From positions 806,001 through 870,000 of the forward strand of contig NZ_JAJGZV010000002.1 in assembly GCF_020805785.1 (NCBI RefSeq): DNA of 64,000 bases, read 5' to 3'. The position numbers and the translations under genes were made by a program. Below, piece by piece: positions 44,801 through 54,243 of the stretch; position 1 is the stretch's first letter; each line of letters opens with the position of its first letter. This DNA comes from Flavobacterium chungbukense. Its GTDB lineage: Bacteria > Bacteroidota > Bacteroidia > Flavobacteriales > Flavobacteriaceae. The notes below the pieces were generated by a model that was not told the DNA's origin, did no database searches, and saw only the letters and a list, made by a program, of their open reading frames with translations.

Positions 44801-45297
44801 ATTGCGGTTGGAATTTTATTCTCAATATGATCGATTTCTCCATTTAATTGATCTCCAATAGGAAAATCAGATTGTTGTACCAAATCATTAATCATTCCTT
44901 GAAGCCCTAAAGAACGGCCGTCGTCTGGAGAATAAATTCTTGTAATACCATATTCATGTAATTCCGAAATTTCGCTTGGCAGAATTACGCCGCCACCGCC
45001 TCCGAAGATTTTAATGTGTCCTGCTCCTTTTTCGCGAAGCAGATCATACATATATTTAAAGTATTCATTGTGTCCGCCTTGGTACGAAGTCATGGCAATA
45101 GCATTGGCATCTTCCTGAATTGCGGTATTCACCACTTCTTCGACACTTCGATCGTGACCAAGATGAATTACTTCAACTCCTGTTGACTGGATAATACGGC
45201 GCATTATATTAATAGCAGCATCGTGTCCGTCAAAAAGTGAAGCAGCAGTAACAATTCTTACTTTATTTTTAGGAATATATGGTATTTGTTGTTCCAT
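41857..45297 (-). CDS. icmF: Fused isobutyryl-CoA mutase / methylmalonyl-CoA mutase family protein
   Basis: 1146 aa with the IcmF layout. The B12-binding domain (residues about 12-140) has [13 protein letters not shown], with the cobalt-ligating His25. A MeaB-like GTPase chaperone (about 160-450) has the P-loop GTGGAGKS at 203-210 and [17 protein letters not shown]. The mutase barrel covers about 540-1140 ([19 protein letters not shown]). This adenosylcobalamin enzyme interconverts isobutyryl-CoA and n-butyryl-CoA or related acyl-CoAs. Full length. Single gene with a terminator shared with the RT gene. Confidence 0.95.
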   Translation of the reverse strand: MEQQIPYIPKNKVRIVTAASLFDGHDAAINIMRRIIQSTGVEVIHLGHDRSVEEVVNTAIQEDANAIAMTSYQGGHNEYFKYMYDLLREKGAGHIKIFGGGGGVILPSEISELHEYGITRIYSPDDGRSLGLQGMINDLVQQSDFPIGDQLNGEIDHIENKIPTAIARLISAAENFPEIAKPVFDKIHDTNKSSKIPVLGITGTGGAGKSSLVDELVRRFLIDFPEKTIGLISVDPSKRKTGGALLGDRIRMNAINNPRVYMRSLATRQSNLALSKYVAEAIQVLKAAKYDLIILETSGIGQSDTEIMDHSDVSLYVMTPEFGAATQLEKIDMLDFADLVALNKFDKRGALDALRDVKKQYQRNHNLWEKNPDEMPVFGTIASQFNDPGMNTLYKAIMDKVVEKTDSELKSTFEITKEMSEKIFVIPPHRTRYLSEIAENNRSYDEIALSQQKVAQKLYGIFKTIESVSGKIPQINKAGIDDSTVLPSGFAEHDENRIFLNLLLNQFDKVKMDLDPYNWEIILNWDEKVAKYKNPVYSFKVRDKEIKIATHSESLSHLQIPKIALPKYEGWGDILRWNLQENVPGEFPFASGLYPFKREGEDPSRMFAGEGGPERTNKRFHYVSAGMPAKRLSTAFDSVTLYGNDPDLRPDIYGKIGNAGVSICCLDDAKKLYSGFDLVHALTSVSMTINGPAPMLLGFFMNAAIDQQCEIYIKANELEKEVEAKINKLYKEKGIERPRYQGELPAGNNGLGLMLLGVTGDQVLPLDVYNEIKVKTLAQVRGTVQADILKEDQAQNTCIFSTEFALRLMGDVQEYFITKNVRNFYSVSISGYHIAEAGANPITQLAFTLSNGFTYVEYYLSRGMNINDFGPNLSFFFSNGVDPEYSVIGRVARKIWAKAMKNKYGANERAQMLKYHIQTSGRSLHAQEIDFNDIRTTLQALYAIYDNCNSLHTNAYDEAITTPTEESVRRAMAIQLIINKELGLAKNENPIQGSFIIEELTDLVEAAVLQEFDRITERGGVLGAMETMYQRSKIQEESLYYETLKHNGDFPIVGVNTFLSSKGSPTVIPAEVIRATEEEKQYQITMLDNLHNFHEAKVNEHLNTLQQAAIKNENLFDHLMEATKVCSLGQITSALFEVGGQYRRNM

Positions 45298-45583
45298 TTT
45301 ATGAATATGATAATTTTATGACGGCAATTTACAAATTATTTTAATATTTGGTGTTTACTATAGCTTTATGTTAACAAAAAAATATATCGTTTTCGTAATC
45401 ACTAGGGTAACAAATTTCATAACTAACTGATTTATATTATATAAACCTACAACGTGGCAATTTTGAAAAATCTAAATTAAATAAAACAACTCATTATCAA
45501 TAACCTAAAGTAATTTTACAATGTAGAAACGACCCCAAATTTTTACCCAAAAACTTTAAATCTAAGTATAACGTAAAAATTAA

Positions 45584-47149
45584 ATGAAAATGAAAACTTT
45601 ATATCCACTAAGCTTAATTATTGCTCTTAGCTTTAGCATTGTTTCCTTTAATAAATATGAGGAGAAAAAAACTAAAGAGAACAAAAATGTAAATTACACC
45701 TATAACACTGTTAACGATAATGAAGATGATAACAGTGAAATTTCAAATGACTTCTTTAAAAGATACTCTGATTTGAAAAAATATAAATCTGATGTGATGT
45801 CATTATACAAAAACAGAACGCTAGGAAGTATTTGGTTTGATGAAAATGAAATCAACGAATTTGGTTCTGTATTGTATGAAAAAGCAAAAAAAACAAACGA
45901 TTTAATTGTTCCGTACCAAAAAGAAATAGATCTGTTATTTGATTCTAAATCAGAATCAAATATTTCTAAAACAGATGCTGATATGCTTTTAAGTTCATTG
46001 TATGTAATGTACACCAAAAAAAATAATGCTGACAAAAAGAAATTGGCTTATGATGTAATGCTTAAAGATTTCTTGAACTACAGCACTATTGAAGAATCAT
46101 CTGCAACTGCAAATCTTGATGCAAAAGTAGAATATGACCAATATTACAAATTACAGGATGTTCTAAAAAAATATAAAAAATTAGACCGTTCTCATAAATG
46201 GAAACCAATTGAAACTGAAGTTCCATACAAAGATTTACGCCCAGATGCTGTATCTAATACTATTGCGCAAGTTAGAACCCGTTTGTATTTATTGGGGGAT
46301 TTAAAACAGGATTCTAAAAGCGATGTTTATGATAGAGAATTAATGGATGCTGTAATGAAATATAAAGTTCGTAACGGATTTAAACCAAACTACATTTTGG
46401 CTGAAGAACATATTAAAGAAATGAACGTTCCTCTTTCTGAAAAAATGGAAACTCTAATGCTTAACATGGAAAGATGTCGCGCAATTTCTTCTCAAATTGC
46501 CGCTAGTGATGAGTATGTACTGGTAAACGTTCCTTCTTATGAAATGGTGTATGTTAAAAATGGAAAAGTGCAGTTAACTTCACCTGTTTTTGTTGGGGCG
46601 CCATTGACTAAAACTACGATTTTTAATGGTGAAATTGATAGAATTGTTTTTAGCCCGTATTGGACAGTGCCGCAAAGTATTGTACAAAACGAATTAAGAT
46701 CTAAAATTGCTTCGGATCCAAATTATCTTGCAGAAAAAAATATGGAAATGGTAAATGGACAAGTAAGACAAAAACCAGGTCCAGATAATTCTCTAGGATT
46801 GGTGAAATTTATGTTTCCAAATCCAGATGACATTTATATGCATGATACACCGTCTAAAACTTTATTTGATTTTGAAAAAAGAACTTTCAGCCACGGTTGT
46901 ATCAATGTAAAACTGGCTAAAGAATTAGCCGTTGCCATGTTGCAAGATTATCCAGAATGGACACAGGCAAAAATTGACAAAGCGATGGATGGTAAAACAG
47001 AGAATAGTTTTAAACTAGCTAAAAAAGTACCAATCTATATTGTTTATTTTACATCATTGGTAAATGAAAATGGTGAAATTGGTTTCTTTCAAGACGTTTA
47101 CGAGAAAGATAAAGAAGTTACTACCGAAAATGCAGTTGTAACTCAATAA
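45584..47149 (+). CDS. L,D-transpeptidase (YkuD domain)
   Basis: 521 aa, N-terminal signal or anchor sequence (SLIIALSFSIVSFNKY). A long helical region and a peptidoglycan-binding-like segment (residues 220-280) precede the YkuD domain at about 315-480. That domain contains IYMHDTPSKTLF and the catalytic FSHGCINVKLAKELA (Cys nucleophile, His). It makes 3-3 cross-links in peptidoglycan or attaches proteins to it. Monocistronic. Confidence 0.9.
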   Translation: MKMKTLYPLSLIIALSFSIVSFNKYEEKKTKENKNVNYTYNTVNDNEDDNSEISNDFFKRYSDLKKYKSDVMSLYKNRTLGSIWFDENEINEFGSVLYEKAKKTNDLIVPYQKEIDLLFDSKSESNISKTDADMLLSSLYVMYTKKNNADKKKLAYDVMLKDFLNYSTIEESSATANLDAKVEYDQYYKLQDVLKKYKKLDRSHKWKPIETEVPYKDLRPDAVSNTIAQVRTRLYLLGDLKQDSKSDVYDRELMDAVMKYKVRNGFKPNYILAEEHIKEMNVPLSEKMETLMLNMERCRAISSQIAASDEYVLVNVPSYEMVYVKNGKVQLTSPVFVGAPLTKTTIFNGEIDRIVFSPYWTVPQSIVQNELRSKIASDPNYLAEKNMEMVNGQVRQKPGPDNSLGLVKFMFPNPDDIYMHDTPSKTLFDFEKRTFSHGCINVKLAKELAVAMLQDYPEWTQAKIDKAMDGKTENSFKLAKKVPIYIVYFTSLVNENGEIGFFQDVYEKDKEVTTENAVVTQ

Positions 47150-47168
47150 TATAATTATACTAAATTTT

Positions 47169-47208
47169 AGAGAGAAGTTATCAATCTTAGATAACTTCTC
47201 TCTTTTTT
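47169..47208 (+). terminator. Terminator of the L,D-transpeptidase gene
   Basis: 14-bp perfect stem AGAGAGAAGTTATC/GATAACTTCTCTCT plus a T-run. Confidence 0.92.
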
Positions 47209-47362
47209 AATCTATTTTAATATCAAAAAACAAACCTAACCTATTATTTCAAAACCCTTTAGAGGTAAAAACATCTATTAAACTTCATCAATTTTGCAAT
47301 GCAGATTTTGTAATATTTAAAAATAACTATTATGAAAAACAAATAACACAGAAGGCTTAACA

Positions 47363-47686
47363 ATGTTTGAAATAAATGTATTAGTACAGCAGGGTGGAAA
47401 ATTTGTTGTTTTTCCGAATACAATTTCAAAACTCTATAAGAAATTCAAACTTTCAAATGTTTATTTTGTTCGCCCAAATGAACACACTTTTAAATATGCA
47501 CTGAAACATTTTTTTCTGAATTTATCACTAAGTTGGCGTATTATTCCGTACGGACCGATATATGTCCTTAAATCAATTTATTATTTGATTAAGGGAGGAA
47601 AAGATTATACGCAGGATATTTTGAATGAACTAAAAAATAACAACCCTATATACCATTCCGATTTACAATATTTGAATCATTCTTAA
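47363..47686 (+). CDS. Small hypothetical protein
   Basis: 107 aa, basic, with one hydrophobic stretch (YALKHFFLNLSLSWRIIPYG). No family seen. It could be a fragment of a larger gene. The short repeat AAAACC(C)TTTAGAGGT occurs upstream of it (47251-47266) and again before the next gene (47776-47790). Confidence 0.4.
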   Translation: MFEINVLVQQGGKFVVFPNTISKLYKKFKLSNVYFVRPNEHTFKYALKHFFLNLSLSWRIIPYGPIYVLKSIYYLIKGGKDYTQDILNELKNNNPIYHSDLQYLNHS

Positions 47687-47846
47687 TTTGGAAGGTAATT
47701 ATTTATATACTATTCTAGACTTTAAAATTTATCTTAACTGATACCCTCAATATTTTGACTTAAAATGCCATTTTAAAAACCTTTAGAGGTCTATATCGGA
47801 CTAGGTTAAATGGAGATTTGCACATTTATATTAATCCGTGCAAATA

Positions 47847-48716
47847 ATGAAGAAGTGCATTTTAATTTTTAATCTTATTCTAACAATTTTGCTGATTTCC
47901 TGCAATAATTTGGCAAGTGAAAATGAGATTTCATTTGATGGAATTAGAAAACCTAAACCTCCAAAAGCCATAGGACCACCACGTATATTATTTGTTGGAA
48001 ATAGCCATATTGAATATTTTGTAAGTACACCTACTTTATTTAAAGAGTTATGTGATGCCAATAATATAAATATTAATGTCCAGCAATTGGTTACAATGGG
48101 AGTATCACTTGATAAAGTTTATTATACAAACAAAACAGAAGCCAACCAGAATTTTTCTAACATTGACAAGGATGGCAATTATTACGATTACGTTGTACTT
48201 CAGGAATCGACACCAATTGCATTAAAAAATGTCGAAAAATACAGAACTAATTTAAAACTATTTGCAGAAAAGATACATCAAAATAGTCCAGATGCGGCAA
48301 TATATGTGTATCAAAATATGTCTCCACTATCTTATACAAATTCACAATACGATAAATATCATAAAGAATTACGCAAAAATACCATTTTAGCCGCTGCTTT
48401 TATCAAAAATGCTGGTGTATTACGAGTCGGAGATGCTGTGAAAGATGCCTACGATGGTAAAAATGGCTATCAATATTTAAAAAATAATAAAGACAATCTT
48501 CGTGACGGTAAACATGTCCTTCACTTTTTAAACGATGGCGGATTTTTACAAGCTGTCTTGCTTTATTCAACAGTATTTAATACAACACCCATTATTCCTA
48601 AAAAACTTATTTTAAGCACCGGAACAGGAGATAATGACAATATGAGAAAGCAAGCTGTCCATAATGCTATAAGCAATCCAAAAGCATTAGAAGAAATTGC
48701 TTTTAGCAACCGATAA
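47847..48716 (+). CDS. Lipoprotein with an SGNH-hydrolase-like domain
   Basis: 289 aa from ATG 47847 (a GTG three codons earlier is possible). Lipobox LLISCNN. Block I is ILFVGNSHIEYF (Gly-Asn-Ser instead of GDS), then VVLQESTP (block III-like), and a late Asp/His region DGKHVLHFLNDGGFLQAVL. Related proteins act on acyl or acetyl esters of glycans. The catalytic Ser, Asp and His can be traced, but the family is diverged. Confidence 0.75.
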   Translation: MKKCILIFNLILTILLISCNNLASENEISFDGIRKPKPPKAIGPPRILFVGNSHIEYFVSTPTLFKELCDANNININVQQLVTMGVSLDKVYYTNKTEANQNFSNIDKDGNYYDYVVLQESTPIALKNVEKYRTNLKLFAEKIHQNSPDAAIYVYQNMSPLSYTNSQYDKYHKELRKNTILAAAFIKNAGVLRVGDAVKDAYDGKNGYQYLKNNKDNLRDGKHVLHFLNDGGFLQAVLLYSTVFNTTPIIPKKLILSTGTGDNDNMRKQAVHNAISNPKALEEIAFSNR

Positions 48717-48733
48717 TCTTACTTAAAAATTCA

Positions 48734-48769
48734 AAATCACCTTCTAAATTTAAAAGGTGATTTTTTTTT
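48734..48769 (+). terminator. Terminator
   Basis: Stem AAATCACCTT/AAGGTGATTT followed by a T-run after the SGNH lipoprotein gene. Confidence 0.88.
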
Positions 48770-48934
48770 ACGAAAACCTTAAAAATAAATCCGTTTTCAA
48801 AATTTACATTTTCATTAAAAAAAGAATTAAAAAAACAACTAAATACATTTTGAAGCAGTTATTTTATTCCCATTTTTAAACAATTGCAATATGTGTTATT
48901 TATTAAACAAAATCTTGCTTTGCTTGGAATAAAT

Positions 48935-48968
48935 TTGTGGCTTTATTTTTGAATAAGTAGTACTTTTG
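48935..48968 (+). promoter_or_regulatory. Promoter of the DUF4197 gene
   Basis: TTG at 48935-48937, 23-bp spacer, TACTTTTG at 48961-48968, 22 bp before the start codon. Confidence 0.65.
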
Positions 48969-48989
48969 AAACTTAAATAAAACTCCATA

Positions 48990-49706
48990 ATGAAAAAGAT
49001 TTTACTATTAGCCGTTACATTTTCGCTGACTTCTTGCGCGCAAGTACAACAGACCCTAAATCAGCTTCCTCAGTTATCTTCGCAAATTCCTGTTGGCGGT
49101 GTTGATATTGCTTCTGGTTTGAAAGAAGCGCTGAATAAAGGAATTACACAACAAGTAAGTAAATTAACCGCTGTTGATGGATTTTATAAAAATGAAGCTG
49201 TAAAAATTTTAATGCCGGAAGAATTACAAAAAGTGGATGCAACATTACGAAAAGTGGGTTTAAGTTCTCTTGCAGATGAAGGAATTAAAATGCTAAATCG
49301 TGCCGCAGAAGATGCTGTAAAAGAAGCAACTCCAATTTTTGTTAGCGCAGTTAAAAACATGTCATTTACTGACGCTAAAAATATCCTATTAGGAAATGAC
49401 AGTGCCGCTACAGCTTATTTACAAGGAAGCACTACAACAGCTTTATACGGAAAATTTAATCCCGTAATTAAAAGCTCATTTGAAAAAGTAGGTGCCGATG
49501 TAGTTTGGAAAAACATTATTACAAAATACAATACAATTCCATTAGTAAAAAAAGTAAATCCAGATTTAACAGATTATACTACAACTCAAGCTTTGTCTGG
49601 AGTTTTCAAAATGATTGCTGTTGAAGAAAAAGAAATACGAAATAATATCTCTGCAAGAACTACACCTTTATTAAAAAGTGTATTTGCACTGCAGGATGGA
49701 AAATAG
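48990..49706 (+). CDS. DUF4197 domain lipoprotein
   Basis: 238 aa, lipobox SLTSCAQ. DUF4197 hallmarks: ASGLKEALNKGITQQVSKLT, DGFYKNEAVKILMPEELQKV, and the C-terminal TTQALSGVFKMIAVEEKEIR. The function of the family is unknown. Helical, probably periplasmic. Confidence 0.88.
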   Translation: MKKILLLAVTFSLTSCAQVQQTLNQLPQLSSQIPVGGVDIASGLKEALNKGITQQVSKLTAVDGFYKNEAVKILMPEELQKVDATLRKVGLSSLADEGIKMLNRAAEDAVKEATPIFVSAVKNMSFTDAKNILLGNDSAATAYLQGSTTTALYGKFNPVIKSSFEKVGADVVWKNIITKYNTIPLVKKVNPDLTDYTTTQALSGVFKMIAVEEKEIRNNISARTTPLLKSVFALQDGK

Positions 49707-49711
49707 ATTTT

Positions 49712-49803
49712 TCTAAGGTTCAAAGGCTGAAAGTAACAAAGGTACAAAGCAACCTTTGCAACTCTGCACCTTTATCACTTTGTCACTTTGTCACTTTGTC
49801 ACT
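49712..49803. repeat. Short-period repeat with CACTTTGT units (family F)
   Basis: Three perfect CACTTTGT units (49776-49799), preceded by imperfect words in the opposite sense (GGTTCAAAGGCTGAAAG, AACAAAGGTACAAAG). Overlaps the region just before the purU start. Confidence 0.75.
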
Positions 49804-49824
49804 AACCAAAATAAACCAAATCAA

Positions 49825-50679
49825 ATGCAGAAAATTACCATTCTAATTCACTGTAAAGACCAAAAGAATATTATCGCATCAGTGACTACTTTTATTGCTA
49901 AAGTGGGCGGAAATATTACTTACATCGACCAACATGTTGATGTAGAACAGAACGTGTTTTTCATGAGATTGGAATGCGAATTTATCAATTCTCAAATAAC
50001 GATTGAAAGCTTTAAAGAAGATTTTGAGCAAACGCTTGCGTCTAAATTTGATATGTCTTGGGATTTATACAGTCAAGATCAAAAACCAAAAATGGCCTTG
50101 TTTGTGTCTAAATACGATCACTGCCTTTTTGATATTTTGGGGCGTTACAGCGCTGGTGAGTTAAATGTCGAAATTCCGTTAATAATCAGTAATCACAATG
50201 ATTTAAGGTCAATTGCAGAACGTTTTGATATTCCGTTTCATCTTGTTCCTTTTACAAAAGACAATAAAGAAGAAGGCGAAGCAAAACAAATTGAATTATT
50301 AAAAAGATATGAAATCAGTTTTATTGTTTTAGCACGTTATATGCAGATTATTACTCCAAACCTGATTTCGCTTTACGAAAATAAAATCATTAACATTCAC
50401 CATTCTTTTTTACCAGCTTTTCCTGGCGCAAAACCGTACCATTCTGCCTTTAAACGCGGAGTAAAAATTATTGGTGCTACAAGCCATTATGTTACCGAAG
50501 CACTAGATGAAGGTCCGATTATAGAACAGGATATTGCGAGAGTTTCGCATATTCATTCTGTTGAAGATTTCATTATGAAAGGCCGTGATTTAGAAAGAAT
50601 TGTTTTGGCAAGAGCCATAAAACTGCATGCTGAACGTAAAACAATGGTTTACAGCAACAAAACTGTTGTTTTTTCTTGA
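49825..50679 (+). CDS. purU: Formyltetrahydrofolate deformylase
   Basis: 284 aa from ATG 49825; an upstream in-frame start would translate the repeat tract and is rejected. The N-terminal ACT domain (TILIHCKDQKNIIASVTTF) is followed by a formyltransferase-like domain with the active-site NIHHSFLPAFPGAKPYHSA and LDEGPIIEQDIARVSH. It hydrolyses 10-formyl-THF to formate and THF to balance one-carbon units. Monocistronic. Confidence 0.93.
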   Translation: MQKITILIHCKDQKNIIASVTTFIAKVGGNITYIDQHVDVEQNVFFMRLECEFINSQITIESFKEDFEQTLASKFDMSWDLYSQDQKPKMALFVSKYDHCLFDILGRYSAGELNVEIPLIISNHNDLRSIAERFDIPFHLVPFTKDNKEEGEAKQIELLKRYEISFIVLARYMQIITPNLISLYENKIINIHHSFLPAFPGAKPYHSAFKRGVKIIGATSHYVTEALDEGPIIEQDIARVSHIHSVEDFIMKGRDLERIVLARAIKLHAERKTMVYSNKTVVFS

Positions 50680-50735
50680 TGGTTTTTAACGCAAAGTTCG
50701 CTAAATTTTGTTTTTGTGCGTATTCTTACATTTAA

Positions 50736-50838
50736 CTGGACTGAAGTCCAGCTCTACAATATAGATCAAGCCGAAGGCTCTTTTTTCGTTCCGAAGGAAC
50801 AATTTATATTGTAGAGCTGGACTTCAGTCCAGTTTAAA
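50736..50838. repeat. Dispersed inverted repeat with GGACTGAAGTCCAG ends (family D)
   Basis: Left arm GGACTGAAGTCCAGCTCTAC and CAATATA, right arm TATATTGTAGAGCTGGACTT and CAGTCCAG; near-perfect, about 100 bp. Better preserved than the relative at 30966. Arms also contain short internal palindromes. Confidence 0.88.
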
Positions 50839-50859
50839 TTTTTATTTATATAAAAAAAC

Positions 50860-50891
50860 AAACCCAACAGATTTTAAAATCTGCCGGGTTT
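50860..50891 (-). terminator. Terminator of katA
   Basis: AAACCC/GGGTTT outer stem with CAGATTTT/AAAATCTG inner stem, T-run on the minus strand. A single CTAAG arm (50906-50937) lies between it and the katA stop codon. Confidence 0.8.
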
Positions 50892-50942
50892 ATCATTTAG
50901 AGTAACTTAGAAACTTAGTTCCTTAGCATCTCAGAACATTAT

Positions 50943-52436
50943 TTAACGAGCCACAATCCTCAACCTTGGATCATCAAAAGCATCCACTTCGGCTATTGTC
51001 ATTCCAAGTGCATTTGCTACGCCTTCTCCATATGCAGGATCCGCTTTGAAGCAGTTTCTGATGTGACGAACCTGAATAAATTTCTGTGCTCCTCCTACCT
51101 GACCCGCAGTATTTTTAAACAAAAGCTGTTTTTTCTCTGGTGTCAATAAATTAAACAATAATCCTGGCTGAGTAAAATAATCACTATCATCTTCTCTAAA
51201 GTTGTGCGCATACGCATCGCCATAGATTGCCAAAGGCGGTTCTTTTACTTCTGGCTGATCTTGCCATTCACCAAAGCTGTTTGGTTCATAATGTTTTCTT
51301 CCTCCATAATTTCCATCAACGCGCATTGCTCCATCTCTGTGAAAGCTATTGTATGGACATCTTGATGAATTTACCGGAATCTGATAATTGTTGACTCCTA
51401 GGCGGTAACGGTGCGCATCTCCGTAAGAAAATAAACGTCCTTGAAGCATTTTATCTGGAGAAAATCCAATTCCAGGAACAACGTGAGCAGGATTAAATGC
51501 AGCCTGTTCAACCTCTGCAAAATAATTTTCTGGGTTTTTATTTAACTCAAATTCCCCAACTGGGATTAGTGGAAAATCGCCTTTTAACCAAACTTTCGTT
51601 AAATCGAACGGATGAAAACGATACGTTTTTGCTTGTTCTTCTGACATGATCTGAACGAACATTTTCCATTTTGGAAAATTCCCCTCTTCAATCGCATCAA
51701 ATAAGTCTCTTTGGTGACTTTCTCTGTCGCGTCCTACTAATGAAGCCGCTTCCTCGTCTGAAAGATTCTCTATTCCTTGTTGTGAAACCAAATGAAATTT
51801 AACCCAATGTCTTTCGTTTTGCGCATTAATAAAACTAAAAGTATGACTTCCAAAACCGTGCATTTCTCTGTACGATCTCGGAATTCCTCTATCACTCATT
51901 ACTATAGTAACTTGGTGCAAAGCTTCCGGTAATAATGTCCAAAAATCCCAATTGTTATCAGCACTTCTCAAATTGGTTTTTGGATCACGTTTTACTGCGT
52001 GGTTTAAGTCTGGAAATTTCATCGGATCACGAAAAAAGAATACTGGAGTGTTGTTTCCTACCAAATCCCAATTTCCTTCATTTGTGTAAAATTTCATGGC
52101 AAAACCACGAATGTCTCTTTCGGCATCAGCAGCACCTCTTTCTCCTGCAACAGTTGAAAAACGTACAAACATCTCCGTTTTTTTACCAATTTCTGAAAAC
52201 AGATCTGCTTTTGAATATTTGGTAATATCATGTGTAACGGTAAAAGTTCCGTAAGCACCAGATCCTTTTGCGTGCATTCTTCTCTCCGGAATTACTTCAC
52301 GATCAAAATGCGCCATTTTTTCTAAAAACCAAAAATCCTGTAATAAAACGGGGCCGCGTGGACCTGCTGTTTGAATGTTTTGATTGTCTGGAACGGGAGT
52401 TCCTGTTGCAGTTGTTAATTTTTTGTGTTCTTCCAT
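50943..52436 (-). CDS. katA: Catalase (monofunctional, small-subunit type)
   Basis: 497 aa. Haem and catalytic regions: [13 protein letters not shown] (catalytic His), [20 protein letters not shown] (Asn), and the proximal Tyr in [14 protein letters not shown]. It breaks down hydrogen peroxide in the cytoplasm; the length fits clade 3. Expected to be under peroxide control (OxyR-type). The upstream region has an imperfect AATAATCAA.../TTGATTGTTATT palindrome, but no factor can be assigned. Confidence 0.96.
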   Translation of the reverse strand: MEEHKKLTTATGTPVPDNQNIQTAGPRGPVLLQDFWFLEKMAHFDREVIPERRMHAKGSGAYGTFTVTHDITKYSKADLFSEIGKKTEMFVRFSTVAGERGAADAERDIRGFAMKFYTNEGNWDLVGNNTPVFFFRDPMKFPDLNHAVKRDPKTNLRSADNNWDFWTLLPEALHQVTIVMSDRGIPRSYREMHGFGSHTFSFINAQNERHWVKFHLVSQQGIENLSDEEAASLVGRDRESHQRDLFDAIEEGNFPKWKMFVQIMSEEQAKTYRFHPFDLTKVWLKGDFPLIPVGEFELNKNPENYFAEVEQAAFNPAHVVPGIGFSPDKMLQGRLFSYGDAHRYRLGVNNYQIPVNSSRCPYNSFHRDGAMRVDGNYGGRKHYEPNSFGEWQDQPEVKEPPLAIYGDAYAHNFREDDSDYFTQPGLLFNLLTPEKKQLLFKNTAGQVGGAQKFIQVRHIRNCFKADPAYGEGVANALGMTIAEVDAFDDPRLRIVAR

Positions 52437-52634
52437 TTTGCTGATTTTTAATGTTTTATCAAATATACAAACTAATCGATATCATATCAATAATCAAAAT
52501 TGATTGTTATTATATTTTAATAATAAAAAATTATCAAACCTTGCAGAATACTCAAAACAACCATTTTATAAATCTTAACTTATGGTCAACAAAGTAATAA
52601 CAAAACCTTAACAGCATAACATCGATTTATGTCT

Positions 52635-52729
52635 GACCTTTGTAATGTAATAAACTGGTTATTTATTATTTTGGTTTTGGTTAGTTAAATGATGCCGGCG
52701 TCTTCGAGATGTCGGCATTCTTTTTTTTA
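52635..52729 (+). ncRNA. Putative small RNA, copy 1
   Basis: A promoter-like GACCTTTG (52635-52642) is followed by about 75 bp and a strong terminator hairpin: ATGCCGGCGTCT with AGATGTCGGCAT, 52692-52718, plus a T-run. There is no open frame of note. The whole segment from about 52573 is repeated 364 bp downstream with high identity, which argues for a functional short transcript. Confidence 0.6.
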
Positions 52730-52767
52730 TATTATTTTGTTTCTAATAATTTGCTTTGAGTATAATT

Positions 52768-52880
52768 TTTAACGCAAAGAGCGCTAAGTTTTTTTTCTTT
52801 AGAAGTTTTATAAAAAGTAAAGTTCGCAAAGCTTTGTAAAAAAATTGCATAATTCTTAGCGCTCTTTGCGATTAAAATCA
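52768..52880. repeat. GCAAAG-type inverted repeat (family B)
   Basis: Words such as TTAACGCAAAGAGCGCTAAG face CTTAGCGCTCTTTGCG. It lies between the two putative small RNA genes and is part of the 364-bp duplicated unit. Confidence 0.75.
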
Positions 52881-52998
52881 AAGTTTATAAATCAAACTTG
52901 AAATACGATACTTAAACAAAAAGCTTCATTTTCAAACATTAACTAATATCCAACAAAGTAATAACAAGATCTTAACAGCATAACATCGATTTATATCG

Positions 52999-53090
52999 GA
53001 TCTTTGTAATGTAATAAACTGGTTATTTATTATTTTGGTTTTGGTTAGTTAAATAATGCCGGCGTCTTTGAGATGTCGGCATTTTTTTTG
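52999..53090 (+). ncRNA. Putative small RNA, copy 2
   Basis: GATCTTTG (52999-53006), the conserved TTTGTAATGTAATAAACTGG (from 53003), then hairpin 53056-53082 and a T-run. Differences from copy 1 are few. One falls in the hairpin loop and leaves the stem intact. Confidence 0.6.
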
Positions 53091-53141
53091 TTGATTTTAT
53101 TTCAGGTTTAAAGTTGCTTTACTTTGTAGTTAGTTTTAACG

Positions 53142-53305
53142 CAAAGAGCACTAAGATTTTTTGTTTGAAGTTTTATATAAAACGCAAAATTCGCAAAGCT
53201 TTGTCTAAAAAACTTTGCGAACTTTGCGTAAAACTTTGCAAACTTTGCGGTTAAATTTTACAACTTGAAACTTGAAACTTGAAACTTGAAACTTGAAACT
53301 TGAAA
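53142..53305. repeat. GCAAAG-type repeat followed by a CTTGAAA tandem
   Basis: Family B words to about 53255, then CTTGAAA repeated six times in a row (53264-53305). The tract ends 9 bp before the next gene's stop codon. Confidence 0.8.
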
Positions 53306-53313
53306 CAAAAATA

Positions 53314-54129
53314 CTAATCCCTTAATCTTTCGTGAAGCAATTTGAAATACGGGAAAGCCTTTAACAATCTACTTCCGTGCCATGAGAACATTTCACCGTC
53401 TACAAAAATAGTTTTGGCATGATGTGTAAATCTTCCAATTTCGAAAGCATCTTCTTCTTTAAAAGGATAAGGTTCTGAAGAAAGAAAAACAAGATCAGGA
53501 TCTCCTTCCAAACGCAATTTCTTTAACTCTATTTCAGGATAACGGCCTTTGTCTTCGTAAATATTCTTAAAATGATTGAGTTTTAATAACTCATTTATAT
53601 AAGTATCATTTCCAGCAACCATATAAGGATCTTTCCAAATAAAATAAGCTGCTTTTTTCTCTTTAATATCTTTTATATAATTTTTGAAATCGCTCAAGGC
53701 GAAAGCCAGTTTATCATTCCATTTTTGAGCTTCGGTTCTACAATTGAACAATTGACCAAAATCTGAAATCATTTGAAAATTATCTTCAATTGAAATAATA
53801 TTTGTCACCCAAACTGGACAGATTTCCTGTAGTTGTTTTACAATTTCCTCTGTGTTTTCTTCTTTATTACAAATAATAATATCTGGTTCTAAAAGTTTTA
53901 TTTTTTCAAAATGAATTTTCTTCGTTCCGCCAACAATTTTTTTGGTAGACTTAAAATGAAACGGATGCACACAGAACTTTGTAATTCCGATAATTTTTTC
54001 TTCTAAACCTAAATCATATAATAATTCGGTTTGTGAAGGAACTAAAGAAATAATACGTTTTGGAGTTATTTCAAAAGAATGAATCGTTCCTAGTTGGTCT
54101 TGAAATTGTTTCATTGATTTAGATTGCAT
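53314..54129 (-). CDS. Helical-backbone periplasmic-binding-like protein (BtuF/FepB-like) without signal peptide
   Basis: 271 aa (or 266 aa from the Met at residue 6). Typical PF01497-like pattern: RIISLVPSQTELLYDLGLEE, KIIGITKFCVHP, LLEPDIIICNKEENTEEIV, and the C-terminal FAKTIFVD-like region with MFSWHGSRLLKAFPYFKLLHERL. Family members bind cobalamin, haem or siderophores for ABC import. There is no signal peptide or lipobox and no transporter gene nearby, so it may act in the cytoplasm. Confidence 0.8.
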   Translation of the reverse strand: MQSKSMKQFQDQLGTIHSFEITPKRIISLVPSQTELLYDLGLEEKIIGITKFCVHPFHFKSTKKIVGGTKKIHFEKIKLLEPDIIICNKEENTEEIVKQLQEICPVWVTNIISIEDNFQMISDFGQLFNCRTEAQKWNDKLAFALSDFKNYIKDIKEKKAAYFIWKDPYMVAGNDTYINELLKLNHFKNIYEDKGRYPEIELKKLRLEGDPDLVFLSSEPYPFKEEDAFEIGRFTHHAKTIFVDGEMFSWHGSRLLKAFPYFKLLHERLRD

Positions 54130-54235
54130 TATTTTAACCGCAAAGTTCGCAAAGATTTACGCTAAGAACACAAAGTTTATTTTCCTTGCGAACCTTGCGA
54201 AAAACCTTAGCGAACTTTGCGGTTAAGTTATTTAT
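54130..54235. repeat. GCAAAG-type inverted repeat (family B)
   Basis: TTAACCGCAAAGTTCGCAAAG-like left arm and CGAACTTTGCGGTTAA right arm, filling the gap between pyrF and the binding-protein gene. Confidence 0.8.
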
Positions 54236-54243
54236 AAAGTTAT

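Noticed and set aside
47251..47790. AAAACCTTTAGAGGT repeated before two genes
   Set aside because: Only two short, imperfect copies at different distances from the starts; not enough to call an operator.
49756..49824. Longer N-terminus for PurU
   Set aside because: The extra codons are the CACTTTGT tandem repeat; the ACT domain starts at the ATG at 49825.
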